Source of the DNA: Planctomycetota bacterium | Lineage (GTDB): Bacteria > Planctomycetota > Phycisphaerae > Phycisphaerales > SM1A02 | Assembly: GCA_022560875.1 (NCBI GenBank) | Contig: JADFSH010000011.1 | Location: forward strand, 1-48,638 | Direction of reading: 5' to 3' | DNA length: 48,638 bases | In this document: in pieces, positions 23,940-32,721 of the stretch | Numbering within the stretch: position 1 is the stretch's first letter | How the letters are laid out: each line of letters starts with the position of its first letter | Program-made: the position numbers and the translations under genes | Notes under the pieces: model-generated | What the model was told of the DNA's origin: nothing | Database searches by the model: none | What the model saw: only the letters and a program-made list of their open reading frames with translations

Positions 23940-24845
23940 TTACTTAGCCTTTTTTCGTGTTTTCTTTTTTCGCGTTTCCCGGTGCGCTGCCTTTTTCAGC
24001 GCGACCAGTTCCCGCGGCATCAGCTCACGCCACTGGCCCGGCTTCAAACCCTTGAGCTTGATCGGTCCCATTTGTACGCGACGGAGTTTTTTCACCTGAT
24101 GGCCGAGCTGCGCCATCATCCTTCTGATCTGGCGGTTGCGACCTTCGCGCAGCTCCATGAGCAGACGTGTCCGGTCGCGGTCGCGTTTGACGATGGTCAG
24201 TCGTGAACGCAATGTCCGAGAAGCCCGGTCCGCCTTCGGCACGCTCCGAAAACCCGTAAGAAACAACCCTCGCTGGAGTCGCTTGAGGCCCTTCTCATCC
24301 AATGCCCCGGCGATGGTGACTTCATAGACCTTGTGGACGCTGTAACGCGGATGGGTGAGCCGATTGGCAAGTTCGCCATCATTGGTGAGCAGCAGCAGGC
24401 CGGAGCTGTCCTGATCGAGACGACCCACGGGATAGAGTCGGGCGTGGGAGGGATGCTTGATGAGGTCGATGGCGCGGGTGCGGCCTTCGGGATCATCGTT
24501 GGTGCATACCACGCCGCGCGGCTTGAAGAGCATGATGTAGACGTAAGGATCCGGTGGCTTGATCCGCCTGCCATTGACCACGATATGGTCATGGGCCGGA
24601 TCAACCAGGACCGGAAGTTTGGTCATGAGATGTCCGTTGATCGTCACCTCGCCCGCTTCGATCATTTTCTCACAACTGCGACGTGATCCCAGTCCCGATG
24701 CGGCGAGGATTTTTTGAAGACGCACCTGATGCCGGGGCTCCGACGGGCGGGAGTCATCGCCATTTTCGGATGCCGGTTGATCGGGCTCGGGGTCATCACT
24801 GACATGCCAACCGGGGATCGGGGATGGTTTGCGGGAAAGGGCCAT
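23940..24845 (-). CDS. rluB: RluB-type 23S rRNA pseudouridine synthase
   Basis: About 301 residues. An N-terminal ~40-residue Pro/Ser/Asp-rich leader is followed by an S4 RNA-binding domain (VRLQKILAASGLGSRRSCEKMI) and the RsuA/RluB catalytic domain: YVYIMLFKPRGVVCT, LYPVGRLDQDSSGLLLLTNDGEL with the catalytic Asp in GRLD, YEVTIAG, and LREGRNRQIRRMMAQLGH. The basic C-terminal tail (KKAAHRETRKKKTRKKAK) suits RNA binding. RluB makes pseudouridine in helix 89/90 of 23S rRNA; RsuA/RluF relatives cannot be excluded. The start is ATG 24845 (ATG 24854 also in frame). The open frame continues upstream to 25598 but that part is antisense to the YihY gene and not protein-like. Confidence 0.9.
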   Translation of the reverse strand: MALSRKPSPIPGWHVSDDPEPDQPASENGDDSRPSEPRHQVRLQKILAASGLGSRRSCEKMIEAGEVTINGHLMTKLPVLVDPAHDHIVVNGRRIKPPDPYVYIMLFKPRGVVCTNDDPEGRTRAIDLIKHPSHARLYPVGRLDQDSSGLLLLTNDGELANRLTHPRYSVHKVYEVTIAGALDEKGLKRLQRGLFLTGFRSVPKADRASRTLRSRLTIVKRDRDRTRLLMELREGRNRQIRRMMAQLGHQVKKLRRVQMGPIKLKGLKPGQWRELMPRELVALKKAAHRETRKKKTRKKAK

Positions 24846-24995
24846 GAACGGCATCGTATGCGCCCGAACCAGCCAAGCGAATCGGCGCGGATGAAGGTAA
24901 ATTACCGATAATAACGGCACTGTGAACGATGATTCACCACCCACCCGATAATCCCGTGGAAGATGGATGTAAGTTTGCCGATGAAGGAGGGAGCC

Positions 24996-26363
24996 ATGGC
25001 CAAGAATCGTCTGCAACCCGTTTATGACTGGCTGAAGCGTGTTATTACGAAGCCTCAGGAGGAACTTACGCGCTGGCAGATGACGGTTCGATTTGCCTAT
25101 GATCTCGGGCGCTATGGAGCGGTCCAGCTCAAACGCGATCGCGCCCCGCAGATGGCGGCCGCACTTTCCTTCCGCACCCTTTTCGGACTCCTGCCAATAC
25201 TCGTCGTGGGGGCGGTGATGATCCGGGCAATTCGCGGGCGCGATGAGTTTGTCGCCATGATCGGGCGCGTGATTGAGGGGTTGGGGTTGTATGCCATCGG
25301 CCCGGTCGATGACACGCTCGGCAAATTTCTTCATGAACTGGTAAGCCAGGCGGCGGACTACAATTTCGCCGCGATCGGCTGGGTCGGGGTGGCGGTGCTC
25401 ATCTATTCCGCGATCAGCCTCATGGGGACGATCGAAAACGGATTTAACATTATTTGCCGGGCCCCGGAAGGGCGGTCGTGGATAAAGCGCGTCCAGGTCT
25501 ATTGGTTCGTGCTCACGGTCGGGCCGGCTGCGATTGCGATGACGCTTTACCTCAACAGCCGGGTGGAGGGATGGATAACTTCGGTTGACACTTGGCATTG
25601 GCTACTGGAAAGCGCGGCGATGATCTGGACGTTCAGCTCCTCATTGCTGATCATGCTCGTGATTTACAAGCTTGTGCCGAACACCAACATCGCCGTACGC
25701 CCGGCCCTCATCGGGGCGGTGGTGGCCACCGTGCTTCTGGCCCTGGGCAAGCGCGTGCTGGGGGTGTATCTCACCAATGCGGTTTCGATCAGCCAACTCT
25801 ACGGCTCACTGGGCTTGATTCCCTTGTTCATGTTCTGGGTCTATCTCATGTGGCTGGTCATCCTGTTCGGTCTGGAAGTCAGCGCAACGCTGCAGATGCT
25901 TCGAGGTCGAACGTTGGACAAGATCGAACAACGTCGCGCTCAGACCGGCTTTATCGATCCGGCATCGGTGGTGACGGTGATGGAGGTCATTGCCGAGCGT
26001 TTCGTCGTGTCGCTCTCGACTACTGCGAATCAGATCAGCGAATCAACCTCGATTCCGCAGGCGACCCTGGAGAAGATGCTGAGTCGATTGACGGAAGAGG
26101 GTCTTGTCCACCGACTGGAAAGTGTTGAGGGAACCTACAGTCTTGCCCGGCCTCCAGAGTTGATCCCCGCCCAAAAGCTCATCGACATCGGTTTCAGCCT
26201 GGTGGATGAGGCCGCCAGTGGTCGAAAATCTCCCCTGCTGGACCGCTTACGGGAGGCTCAGAGGTCGATGGCGGCACAGGCGACTCTGGCTTCGCTGCTT
26301 CCCACGGGCATGTCATCCGGGGGCACGCCATCCGGGGCTGGTAGTCAAGTCCCGTCGATATGA
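24996..26363 (+). CDS. YihY/BrkB-family membrane protein with C-terminal winged helix
   Basis: 455 residues. Typical YihY/UPF0761 core with six hydrophobic segments: AAALSFRTLFGLLPILVVGAV, IGWVGVAVLIYSAISLMGTIENGFNIICRAPEG (with the conserved N..W region), VQVYWFVLTVGPAAIAM, MIWTFSSSLLIMLVIYKLVPN, RPALIGAVVATVLLALGK, and GSLGLIPLFMFWVYLMWLVILFGLE. The family was once misnamed RNase BN; its true role (perhaps envelope homeostasis) is unknown. After ~330 a winged-helix-like segment (ISESTSIPQATLEKMLSRLTEEGLV) is present, as in several relatives. ATG 24996 has GGAGG upstream. The coiled-coil protein gene follows 57 bases later, likely in the same transcript. Confidence 0.9.
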   Translation: MAKNRLQPVYDWLKRVITKPQEELTRWQMTVRFAYDLGRYGAVQLKRDRAPQMAAALSFRTLFGLLPILVVGAVMIRAIRGRDEFVAMIGRVIEGLGLYAIGPVDDTLGKFLHELVSQAADYNFAAIGWVGVAVLIYSAISLMGTIENGFNIICRAPEGRSWIKRVQVYWFVLTVGPAAIAMTLYLNSRVEGWITSVDTWHWLLESAAMIWTFSSSLLIMLVIYKLVPNTNIAVRPALIGAVVATVLLALGKRVLGVYLTNAVSISQLYGSLGLIPLFMFWVYLMWLVILFGLEVSATLQMLRGRTLDKIEQRRAQTGFIDPASVVTVMEVIAERFVVSLSTTANQISESTSIPQATLEKMLSRLTEEGLVHRLESVEGTYSLARPPELIPAQKLIDIGFSLVDEAASGRKSPLLDRLREAQRSMAAQATLASLLPTGMSSGGTPSGAGSQVPSI

Positions 26364-26420
26364 TCGCCGATAAAACAAAGGTTCACGTTGTCCTGCGCTA
26401 CCCGACCAGGGAGACATGCC

Positions 26421-27890
26421 ATGACCGCACGTCAGTCAGAAAAGATTTTTCTCGATGCTGACCCATCGAAAAAGTCCACTGCGCCTCCTTCGCATCCTCC
26501 ATCCTCCGTGTCGGCCGAATCCCCGGTGACCACCGTGCGCCCGGGTGAGCAGGGTACTTCGGAGAAGCGTGTACTCAGCGTCTCACCGGCTCGGGAAGAG
26601 CGCGAGCCTGAGCAGAATTCTAAAAATAGCCGTGAGGTCTTTCTTTCTCCTCGCGTGATCGATGAGCAGGCCTTCAATGAATTTGCGGCGACCATACGAA
26701 CGCTGATCGATGATGCGACACGCACCTCGGACCGGCTGGCCGGGCTGCTTGAGAAGGCGAGCGATGATGACGTATGGACAAACAAGGCTTCCGATCACCT
26801 CCAGGAGCGATTGCGACTCAGTGCGCGTATGCTCAAGGCATTTCAATCGCAGATCACGCGGGTGGAACAAACCATTACAAGCATGGATGTACAGGAGCAG
26901 ACCCTTGAGTCGTCCCGGCAATCACTCGACGAATCACTTGAGGAGTTTGAGACCCATCTTTGCACGACGCTGGAGAAGTTTGAAGGTCGCATGACGGAAA
27001 TCACTGATCGTGCGATCGCACGATTTGATCAGCATGTCGTTACCCGTGAAGATGACCTGAATCGGGTCGAGCATCAGACTTCCGAGGCGGTGCGCCGGGC
27101 CGACGCTTCAGTGAAGATCGTCGAGGAAGCGGAGAAGGTTATTATCAGCCTCTCGGGCAATGCCGCTGAATCTGCCTCGAAACTCGATGAGCGAGCGGAC
27201 GCGGCGAAGGACCACATCGAATGTGAGTTGGCGAGCCTGAAGCAGGTCACGGATTCGAGGGTCCAGGAAATCGTGAATGCCGTCACCGATGCGGAGAATC
27301 GACTGGATAAACGCAAGGCCGAAGCCAAGGAACTTATCTACCTCTGCGATGACGCCTCGATGAAGCTTGCCACAGAGCTTCAGCAGACGACGGAAAACCT
27401 TGACGAAGCGGCAGCACGCTGTCGTGGTATTCGTTGCGCACTGGAAGAGAAACTCGATCAGAGCCGCCACGCCGAGCAGATGTTCCAGAAGCGATTTGAA
27501 GATTTTACCGAGCTTGTGACTTCCCTGGAAGTCGATGCGAAGACGTACGAAAACCTTCAGACGGTGCTTGACCGTCTGGAACCGTGGAAACATCTGGTGC
27601 TGCGCGAGACCGGAGACGATGCGGGACTTCCCGAGCCGCTGGCCCAGTCCCTCGAGGCGCTGAGGGATGGTATTGGCCGGGACATGTCCGGCATCTCAAA
27701 GACCATGACCGATATTGCGCGGCGGATAGAAACGTCGGGCCTGACCGGGACACTGCCGTCGGGGACGACGGAACTGAAACCCGATCCTGCCAGCCATCCT
27801 CCCGACATCATCACCAATCTTGAGAATACAATCAACGTGATTAAACAAAACGCCCCGTCCCGCCCCCAGGAGCGTGTGAAGTCTGAATGA
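26421..27890 (+). CDS. Long coiled-coil protein of unknown function
   Basis: 489 residues. The first ~70 are Ser/Pro-rich and disordered. From about residue 80 to 400 the sequence is nearly all helical heptads rich in Glu, Ala, Leu, Arg and Thr (for example SLDESLEEFETHLCTTLEKF, DRADASVK-like repeats and DEAAARCRGIRCALEEKL), which points to an extended coiled coil. The last ~90 residues are less ordered with short helices. No signal peptide, membrane segment or enzymatic motif is seen, so it is probably a cytoplasmic scaffold or filament-like protein. ATG 26421 has AGGGAG about eight bases upstream. It follows the YihY gene in the same direction. The stop abuts the stop of the convergent DUF1570 gene with no gap. 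Confidence 0.65.
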   Translation: MTARQSEKIFLDADPSKKSTAPPSHPPSSVSAESPVTTVRPGEQGTSEKRVLSVSPAREEREPEQNSKNSREVFLSPRVIDEQAFNEFAATIRTLIDDATRTSDRLAGLLEKASDDDVWTNKASDHLQERLRLSARMLKAFQSQITRVEQTITSMDVQEQTLESSRQSLDESLEEFETHLCTTLEKFEGRMTEITDRAIARFDQHVVTREDDLNRVEHQTSEAVRRADASVKIVEEAEKVIISLSGNAAESASKLDERADAAKDHIECELASLKQVTDSRVQEIVNAVTDAENRLDKRKAEAKELIYLCDDASMKLATELQQTTENLDEAAARCRGIRCALEEKLDQSRHAEQMFQKRFEDFTELVTSLEVDAKTYENLQTVLDRLEPWKHLVLRETGDDAGLPEPLAQSLEALRDGIGRDMSGISKTMTDIARRIETSGLTGTLPSGTTELKPDPASHPPDIITNLENTINVIKQNAPSRPQERVKSE

Positions 27891-29219
27891 TCACGAATTC
27901 CGGCCTCTTGTTATCAAGCGAGATTTCCGTAACAGTTGCTGTTCATGCCTGATCCAGGCCCGCTCCAGGCGAGTCAGGTCGCCAAACGCATTTGTGAAAA
28001 TCTGAATATGCCTTTCCGGAGTTGACTCGCCATGATGCTCTAATCGCATCAAGTTCAGGTATTCCCGCATCCCCTCGGCCCGGAATCGACAGAGCCAGGT
28101 CACGAGGGCGTAACTCTGGTGATACACCCGGCGCACCACATCTTCATCTCCGCTGGTGATTTCCGTCATGCTGACGAGCTGAGTCAGATTGAAGAGTTCG
28201 TGGTTCTGGAGCATCCGCAAGAATTCCTCGCGGCGTTGGTCGTAGTCTCGATCCGGTCCGAACGGCAGGTTGATATCACCGGTTTCAAACGCGGTGGCGA
28301 TTCCCTCGGAAATCCACAGCGGATACTCGACCTTGGGTGACTGAATGCCGGTGTGAAAAAACAGTTGGTGGATCGACTCGTGGACGGTGGTGGCGGCACT
28401 GAGGGAGGAGGCGAACCGGTCGATGCGGCTCGTCTCCTGCTCAAAGTGTTTTTGATATCGACCGATATTTTCCCGGAGGTTGACCGACTGCCGGCGAGAA
28501 CCCTGACGTCGCGAGCGACTGATATTCTGGCGAAGAAGTTTGATCTCCTTCTGCATGTCGTTGAGTTTCTGACGCGCTTCGCTGATTCCCTCACTGTGTT
28601 CGACGTTGTAAAACACGACACGATCCGCGCCCGGGGCGTAATAACCGGCGATCCAGGATGCGGAAGCGTTATCCCGGGTTCTGGCGAAGTCCAGATACGC
28701 ACTGCGCTCCTTGAACAGCACGCACACGAGTTTGTGTTTCAGGGGAAGCGGGGCGAGTCCGAGGCGTTTGGCGAAACGCATGAACTGGTGGTGGGTGCGC
28801 TCGAGCCGGGATGTCTGAATCCGCGTCCAGGAAGGGCTTGCATCCGACAAAACGATGAAGCGCTTGGTTTCATAACGAAGGAATCGAGGGGGGAGAAGGC
28901 GGTGAGTGGCGAGGAAGGCTTCCGAATCGACGAGAAGCTGACGCCGTGCCGCGAGGTGATCGAGTTTTCGTCGCGCCGAATCATGTTGAGGATTTCGATC
29001 GATGATGTCGCGATAGAGTTTGTCCGCATCGGCGAAGAGATGTTTCCGCTCCGCCCATTCCGCCAGTTGCATGATCGAGGCCTCATCGTGGGAGGCAATG
29101 AGTTTCAGTCGTCGTTGGAGTTCCGACTTTTCCGTGCGAGTCGATTCCTCGACCCCCGTGACTCCCGTCGCAGGCGTGGCCAGCGTCAGCGTCAGGAACA
29201 TCGCAAACCACGCCATCAT
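27891..29219 (-). CDS. DUF1570-type exported metallopeptidase-like protein
   Basis: 442 residues. A signal peptide (MMAWFAMFLTLTLATPATG) starts the protein. A TPR-like helical segment (LAEWAERKHLFADADKLYRDIID) comes first, then a peptidase-like domain: RYETKRFIVLSDA, IAGYYAPGADRVVFYN and the zinc motif HESIHQ (HExxH), followed by WISEGIATAFETG with a likely third ligand. Inserted between is a basic helical stretch (residues ~220-260, Arg/Gln/Ser-rich). DUF1570 proteins are abundant in planctomycetes and resemble gluzincin peptidases, but proven activity is not known to me. ATG 29219 is chosen for the signal peptide. Its tail touches the coiled-coil gene end to end. Confidence 0.75.
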   Translation of the reverse strand: MMAWFAMFLTLTLATPATGVTGVEESTRTEKSELQRRLKLIASHDEASIMQLAEWAERKHLFADADKLYRDIIDRNPQHDSARRKLDHLAARRQLLVDSEAFLATHRLLPPRFLRYETKRFIVLSDASPSWTRIQTSRLERTHHQFMRFAKRLGLAPLPLKHKLVCVLFKERSAYLDFARTRDNASASWIAGYYAPGADRVVFYNVEHSEGISEARQKLNDMQKEIKLLRQNISRSRRQGSRRQSVNLRENIGRYQKHFEQETSRIDRFASSLSAATTVHESIHQLFFHTGIQSPKVEYPLWISEGIATAFETGDINLPFGPDRDYDQRREEFLRMLQNHELFNLTQLVSMTEITSGDEDVVRRVYHQSYALVTWLCRFRAEGMREYLNLMRLEHHGESTPERHIQIFTNAFGDLTRLERAWIRHEQQLLRKSRLITRGRNS

Positions 29220-29564
29220 CCGCCACGGCCGGCATTCAAATCTGTGAACAGCGCAGCGGCGAATTGGATAAGGATGGACTGGGTGATACCCCACTTTGCA
29301 GGGATCGGAAACCCCGTCGGGGTGGATAAGACCGACCGCTTAGACCGTGGGAGTCGGGTTGGTATGAACCGCTCGGGGAGAAATCCGGTTCGGAGGGAGC
29401 GAGCGATAACCCGAACTCGCCGATAACACCTATTGTGCCATTCCGGCCTGAGTTGGGTATCATCACAAGTGATCCTGACGACATATCATGAGAAGAATGT
29501 TGACGCCGGCCCCGCTCGACCTGCGTATTATGGTGAGATCCCTGCCCTGAGCGGAAATCGCATC
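29220..29564. other. Divergent intergenic region with small dyads
   Basis: 345 bases between the DUF1570 gene and the small lipoprotein gene. A perfect 6-bp dyad with one-base centre, ACCCCG-T-CGGGGT, is at 29311-29323. TTGACG (29500-29505) and TATTAT (29526-29531) are spaced 20 bases, longer than usual, before the lipoprotein gene. I checked for a tRNA because of a GGTTCGG stretch but no cloverleaf could be formed. No gene is apparent. Confidence 0.5.
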
Positions 29565-29777
29565 ATGCGGAAATATCATTTGCCCCATGTCGTTGTGTCT
29601 TCGATCGCAGTCATGCTGACCCTGGCGTTGAGTGGCTGCTACAAGCATGTCATCCGGGTCAAAGGTATGGGTTCGGATAGGTACAACACCTACGAGCCGC
29701 ATTACCGACTGGATGGCGATGAAGACACATCGACCGCCAGAAAAATGGTGCCCACGAAACTAGCCAAGCCGAAATAA
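29565..29777 (+). CDS. Small lipoprotein
   Basis: 70 residues. A short charged N-terminus (MRKYHLPHVV), a hydrophobic stretch and a lipobox ending LALSGC predict cleavage before Cys27 and lipid attachment. The ~43-residue mature part (YKHVIRVKGMGSDRYNTYEP... ending TKLAKPK) has no motif I recognise. ATG 29565 is chosen because the longer open frame upstream shows no signal peptide and is unlike protein. It precedes nuoB by 101 bases on the same strand but has no evident functional link with it. Confidence 0.7.
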   Translation: MRKYHLPHVVVSSIAVMLTLALSGCYKHVIRVKGMGSDRYNTYEPHYRLDGDEDTSTARKMVPTKLAKPK

Positions 29778-29839
29778 CAGTTAACCCCGTCACTTTCTGC
29801 CAGTGGCTAGCATGCCCCGATCCCGCTAGGATGTCTTCC

Positions 29840-29858
29840 TCCATGCTTCGTGCATGGA
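29840..29858 (+). promoter_or_regulatory. Perfect small hairpin in the nuoB leader
   Basis: A 7-bp perfect stem TCCATGC/GCATGGA around TTCGT lies about 20 bases before the nuoB start and just ahead of the AGAGGTG ribosome site. It could modulate translation or mRNA stability, or be the weak end of the upstream lipoprotein transcript, though no T-run follows. Confidence 0.45.
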
Positions 29859-29878
29859 AAGATCAAAGAGGTGACTAG

Positions 29879-30448
29879 ATGGGCCTTGAAGCCGCACTTC
29901 CCGTTGACTCATTCCTGACCACCCAGCTCAACAAGGTGATTAACTGGTCACGACGTTCGGCACTCTGGCCGATGCCTTTCGCCACGGCGTGTTGTGGCAT
30001 TGAGCTTATGGCCACGGCGACCAGTCGCTACGACCTCGCCCGCTTCGGGGCGGAAGTCTTCCGATTCAGCCCCCGTCAGGCGGATCTGCTCATCGTCGCG
30101 GGTCGTATTTCGATCAAGATGCTACCCGTCCTCCAGCGAATCTACCTTCAGATGACCGAGCCGAAGTGGGTCATTTCCATGGGAGCCTGCGCCTCAACCG
30201 GCGGAGTCTTCGATACCTACGCCGTCGTGCAGGGTGTCGATCAGTATCTTCCCGTGGATGTGTATGTGCCGGGCTGCCCGCCTCGACCGGAAATGCTCAT
30301 TGAAGGGATAATGGCCATTCAGAAGATCATCGACGGGGAGAACATCCCCTACGACGGTGACGGGAAACGCCTGCCCCTGGAACTCGCAATCCAACCGACG
30401 TACGAGCCTGCCGCCCAGCCGATGGATGTCAGTGTGGGGGCCACGTAG
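29879..30448 (+). CDS. nuoB: NADH-quinone oxidoreductase subunit B
   Basis: 189 residues, normal length. NuoB holds cluster N2, the last Fe-S centre before quinone in respiratory complex I. All four ligands are present: the adjacent Cys38-Cys39 (ATACCGIE), Cys104 (GACAST) and Cys133 (PGCPPRPE). The Arg/Lys-rich quinone-side strand ([15 protein letters not shown]) is also conserved. AGAGGTG upstream supports ATG 29879. It stands alone: neither nuoA before it nor nuoC after it is seen, unlike the usual nuo operon. A hairpin terminator follows. Function should be normal if the other subunits are encoded elsewhere. Confidence 0.96.
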   Translation: MGLEAALPVDSFLTTQLNKVINWSRRSALWPMPFATACCGIELMATATSRYDLARFGAEVFRFSPRQADLLIVAGRISIKMLPVLQRIYLQMTEPKWVISMGACASTGGVFDTYAVVQGVDQYLPVDVYVPGCPPRPEMLIEGIMAIQKIIDGENIPYDGDGKRLPLELAIQPTYEPAAQPMDVSVGAT

Positions 30449-30472
30449 CGCATTTATTTTCGTCTGAACATC

Positions 30473-30503
30473 AAAGCCCAGGGATGGCGTATTCCTGGGC
30501 TTT
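30473..30503 (+). terminator. Probable intrinsic terminator after nuoB
   Basis: A perfect 10-bp stem AAAGCCCAGG/CCTGGGCTTT with an 11-base loop, starting 25 bases after the nuoB stop, followed by a moderately T-rich stretch (GTGATTTT). It separates nuoB from the convergent HNH gene. Confidence 0.75.
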
Positions 30504-30537
30504 GTGATTTTCAGGTTCCATGTCTGATCTGAGAGGT

Positions 30538-31170
30538 TCAATCCTTCAGTTCGACCGTCCAGTACGCCTCGTCGAGAAACGCCTTCCAGGATGAGTATTT
30601 CTGGCGGCCGAGTCTGAGGGTGATGACCGGGTTGCGTTTGGGCTTGAAGGGTCGGCGCCGAAGTTTCATGTTCGCTTGCCGGGGCGTGCGGCCGCCTTTT
30701 CTGGCGTTGCACGACACGCATGCGCAGACGAGATTGCCCCAGGTGTGCTCGCCGCCCTGGATCCGGGGAATCACATGGTCGAGCGTCAGCTCTTTCGAGG
30801 GAAAATGCCCGCCGCAGTACTGGCAGCGGTTGCTGTCCCGGGCGTAGAGGTTTCTCCGGTTGAGCTTGATGTGCTTGTCCGGGAAACGGTCGTACCCGAA
30901 GAGCCGGATGATCTTGGGCACGGCAATCTCGATGTGCGGCGTCCGGATCCAGGAGTGGGCCGCCGGTTCAAACTCTTTCTGCAGTTGAGCGATCTCGATC
31001 CAGGTCTCAAAATCGTAGTTGAGGTATGACCCGTTATCGACGGCAATGACCTCCGCCGCCTGCTTGCAGAGCATCACGAAGGCTCTGCGGGCACTGACCA
31101 CGCGCACCGCCATATAGAGGCGGTTGAGTACGAGGACTTTCTCATCAAGAACCATGGCCAGAGCGGTCAT
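30538..31170 (-). CDS. HNH endonuclease-like protein
   Basis: 210 residues. The C-terminal half has an HNH nuclease domain with two zinc-binding Cys pairs (CQYCG and CACVSC) around LTLDHVIPRIQGG, where His is the expected general base, and NLV..N.RKG after. The N-terminal ~100 residues (VLVLNRLYMAVRVVSARRAFVML) are the module commonly joined to HNH in a widespread bacterial family of unknown role. No restriction methylase or phage gene is nearby, so it is likely a chromosomal housekeeping-type protein rather than a homing element. AGGTG just upstream supports ATG 31170. Confidence 0.88.
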   Translation of the reverse strand: MTALAMVLDEKVLVLNRLYMAVRVVSARRAFVMLCKQAAEVIAVDNGSYLNYDFETWIEIAQLQKEFEPAAHSWIRTPHIEIAVPKIIRLFGYDRFPDKHIKLNRRNLYARDSNRCQYCGGHFPSKELTLDHVIPRIQGGEHTWGNLVCACVSCNARKGGRTPRQANMKLRRRPFKPKRNPVITLRLGRQKYSSWKAFLDEAYWTVELKD

Positions 31171-31265
31171 TCGTCACCTGCTTCCCTTAAGAGCTTGGCA
31201 CCGCATGGAAACGATGGTAGCCCCTACTCTTATTTCGGGCAAAAACAGCCTCGAAGTAATTGGAT

Positions 31266-31913
31266 TTACCCCTCTAGATTACCCGGCTTCTTGAACTGTT
31301 CCAGAGCCTTCTTGACCAGCTCTCCCGTATGGCAACCCTGGACATGATCGTTGACCAACCCCATCGCCTGCATGAAGGCGTAGGCGGTGGTGGGTCCGAC
31401 GAACTTCCAACCTCGTTTTTTCAGGTCCTTGCTCAAGGCGATTGAATCGGGGGTGGTGGAAGGGATGTTGTCCTTGGTGATGTGTTTCGGTCGGGAGGGT
31501 TTCTCCGGCTCATGACTCCAGAAGTATGAAGCAAGACTCTGGTATTCGGTGGCGAGTTCGATGGCGCGCTTCGCGTTGTTGATCGAGGCTTCGATCTTGC
31601 CCCGATGGCGAATGATGCCGACATTCTTGAGGAGCCGGGTGATATCGCGTTTGCCGAACTTCGCCACTTGCTCCATGTCGAAATCAGCGAAAGCTTCACG
31701 AAAATTCTCTCGTTTTCTGAGGATGGTGATCCAGGCCAGCCCGCTCTGGAAGCCTTCGAGGCAGATTTTCTCGAACAGCCGCGTATCGTCTTTGACGGGA
31801 AAGCCCCATTCCGTGTCATGGTATTTCACATACAGCGGATCGTCGCCACACCACCAGCAGCGGGGGATGGAGTTGTCGCCCATGAGTATGCCTTCTGCGT
31901 TCTTTTTACTCAT
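31266..31913 (-). CDS. tag: DNA-3-methyladenine glycosylase I
   Basis: 215 residues. Tag removes 3-methyladenine from alkylated DNA in base excision repair. The signature start RCWWCGDDPLYVKYHDTEWG is present, with LFEKICLEGFQSGLAWITILRKRENFREAF, the DNA-binding helix-hairpin region, FVGPTTAYAFMQAMGLVNDH and the C-terminal zinc ligands (GCHTG). ATG 31913 overlaps the stop of the upstream methyltransferase gene (ATGA), so the two genes are co-translated. An internal ATG at 31883 also exists. Residues for 3-methyladenine binding (Glu/Tyr/Trp in the first block) are conserved. Confidence 0.94.
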   Translation of the reverse strand: MSKKNAEGILMGDNSIPRCWWCGDDPLYVKYHDTEWGFPVKDDTRLFEKICLEGFQSGLAWITILRKRENFREAFADFDMEQVAKFGKRDITRLLKNVGIIRHRGKIEASINNAKRAIELATEYQSLASYFWSHEPEKPSRPKHITKDNIPSTTPDSIALSKDLKKRGWKFVGPTTAYAFMQAMGLVNDHVQGCHTGELVKKALEQFKKPGNLEG

Positions 31914-32695
31914 GCCGGCTTCACCGGCTTCCGGGCGATGACCGCCCATATGCGATGCCAGATCTGCAGGGGCTCATCGGGGTAATCACGTTTCAGCATC
32001 TCGCCGAGTTCCTGATCAAAAGCTTCCATCGTTTCCGGGGTCATCCCCCCCGAGCCGACGCCATTGCAGGTACGGATGCGGCCCCGCCATGATTCGCAGC
32101 TGAACGCCTGGAGATGGTCGTAGCAGAACTGCTCGATGAACTCGAAGCCGCCTTCGATGACCTGATCGATGTACTCCGGGTACAGCCCGGTCTTGCCCGC
32201 CAGCGTCCAGCCGGGATTGAATCGCAGGATAAGGTCTTCAGTGCGCTTGGCGATCACGCTGCGATGGGCGAGATAATCGAAATGCGCCACCACCAGCAAC
32301 CCCCCGGATTTTAGAAAAGTGCGCATCTTCGGCAGCAGTACGCCATGATCGAACCATCGCCAGCACTGTCCGGCGGTTATGAGATCGAGCGATGCCGCCG
32401 GAGCTTCCCACTCTTCAGCCCGGCAAACCTCAAATGTCGTGCGATGATCCAGATTCAGTGTCTTCGCCTTCTTCTTCGCCGCATCAATCTGCCCGGGGGC
32501 GATGTCAATCCCGGTGACTATCGCCCCGCGCTGAGCGAGCCTGAGGGCGACGACCCCCGGCCCCGTGGCGATATCCAATGCCTTGACCCCCGACAGAGGA
32601 ATGAACGTTTCAAGCCGATCATAAAACGAGTCGGGAAAACCCGGGCGATGGGTGGCGTAGTCTTCGCTACGTCGTCCAAAATCGATATCCGGCAT
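31910..32695 (-). CDS. Class I SAM-dependent methyltransferase
   Basis: 261 residues. A Methyltransf_11/25-type domain: YATHRPGFPDSFYDRL at the front, SAM loop ALDIATGPGVVALRLAQRG, acidic strand IVTGIDIAPGQI, and SLDLITAGQCWRWFD in the motif IV position. The family resembles yeast trans-aconitate methyltransferase and many small-molecule enzymes, so the substrate is open. It overlaps tag by four bases, so they form an operon, but a functional link to DNA repair is not evident. PurH begins upstream of it only 27 bases away, on the same strand. Confidence 0.85.
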   Translation of the reverse strand: MPDIDFGRRSEDYATHRPGFPDSFYDRLETFIPLSGVKALDIATGPGVVALRLAQRGAIVTGIDIAPGQIDAAKKKAKTLNLDHRTTFEVCRAEEWEAPAASLDLITAGQCWRWFDHGVLLPKMRTFLKSGGLLVVAHFDYLAHRSVIAKRTEDLILRFNPGWTLAGKTGLYPEYIDQVIEGGFEFIEQFCYDHLQAFSCESWRGRIRTCNGVGSGGMTPETMEAFDQELGEMLKRDYPDEPLQIWHRIWAVIARKPVKPA

Positions 32696-32721
32696 GGATG
32701 AAGGATACGACGAGTCAACAT

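Noticed and set aside
24846-25598. N-terminal extension of the RluB frame by 251 codons
   Set aside because: This part is antisense to the YihY membrane gene and its His/Arg/Pro-rich translation is typical of a shadow frame. RluB proteins start at the S4 domain.
28353-29426. 357-codon plus-strand open frame
   Set aside because: Antisense to the DUF1570 gene, which has a signal peptide and HExxH motif.
29220-29564. Possible tRNA around the GGTTCGG stretch
   Set aside because: No acceptor, D-arm and anticodon arrangement could be built on either strand.
30538-31170. HNH protein as a homing endonuclease or restriction enzyme
   Set aside because: No intron, intein, methylase or phage gene is nearby, and the N-terminal module matches a widespread stand-alone family.
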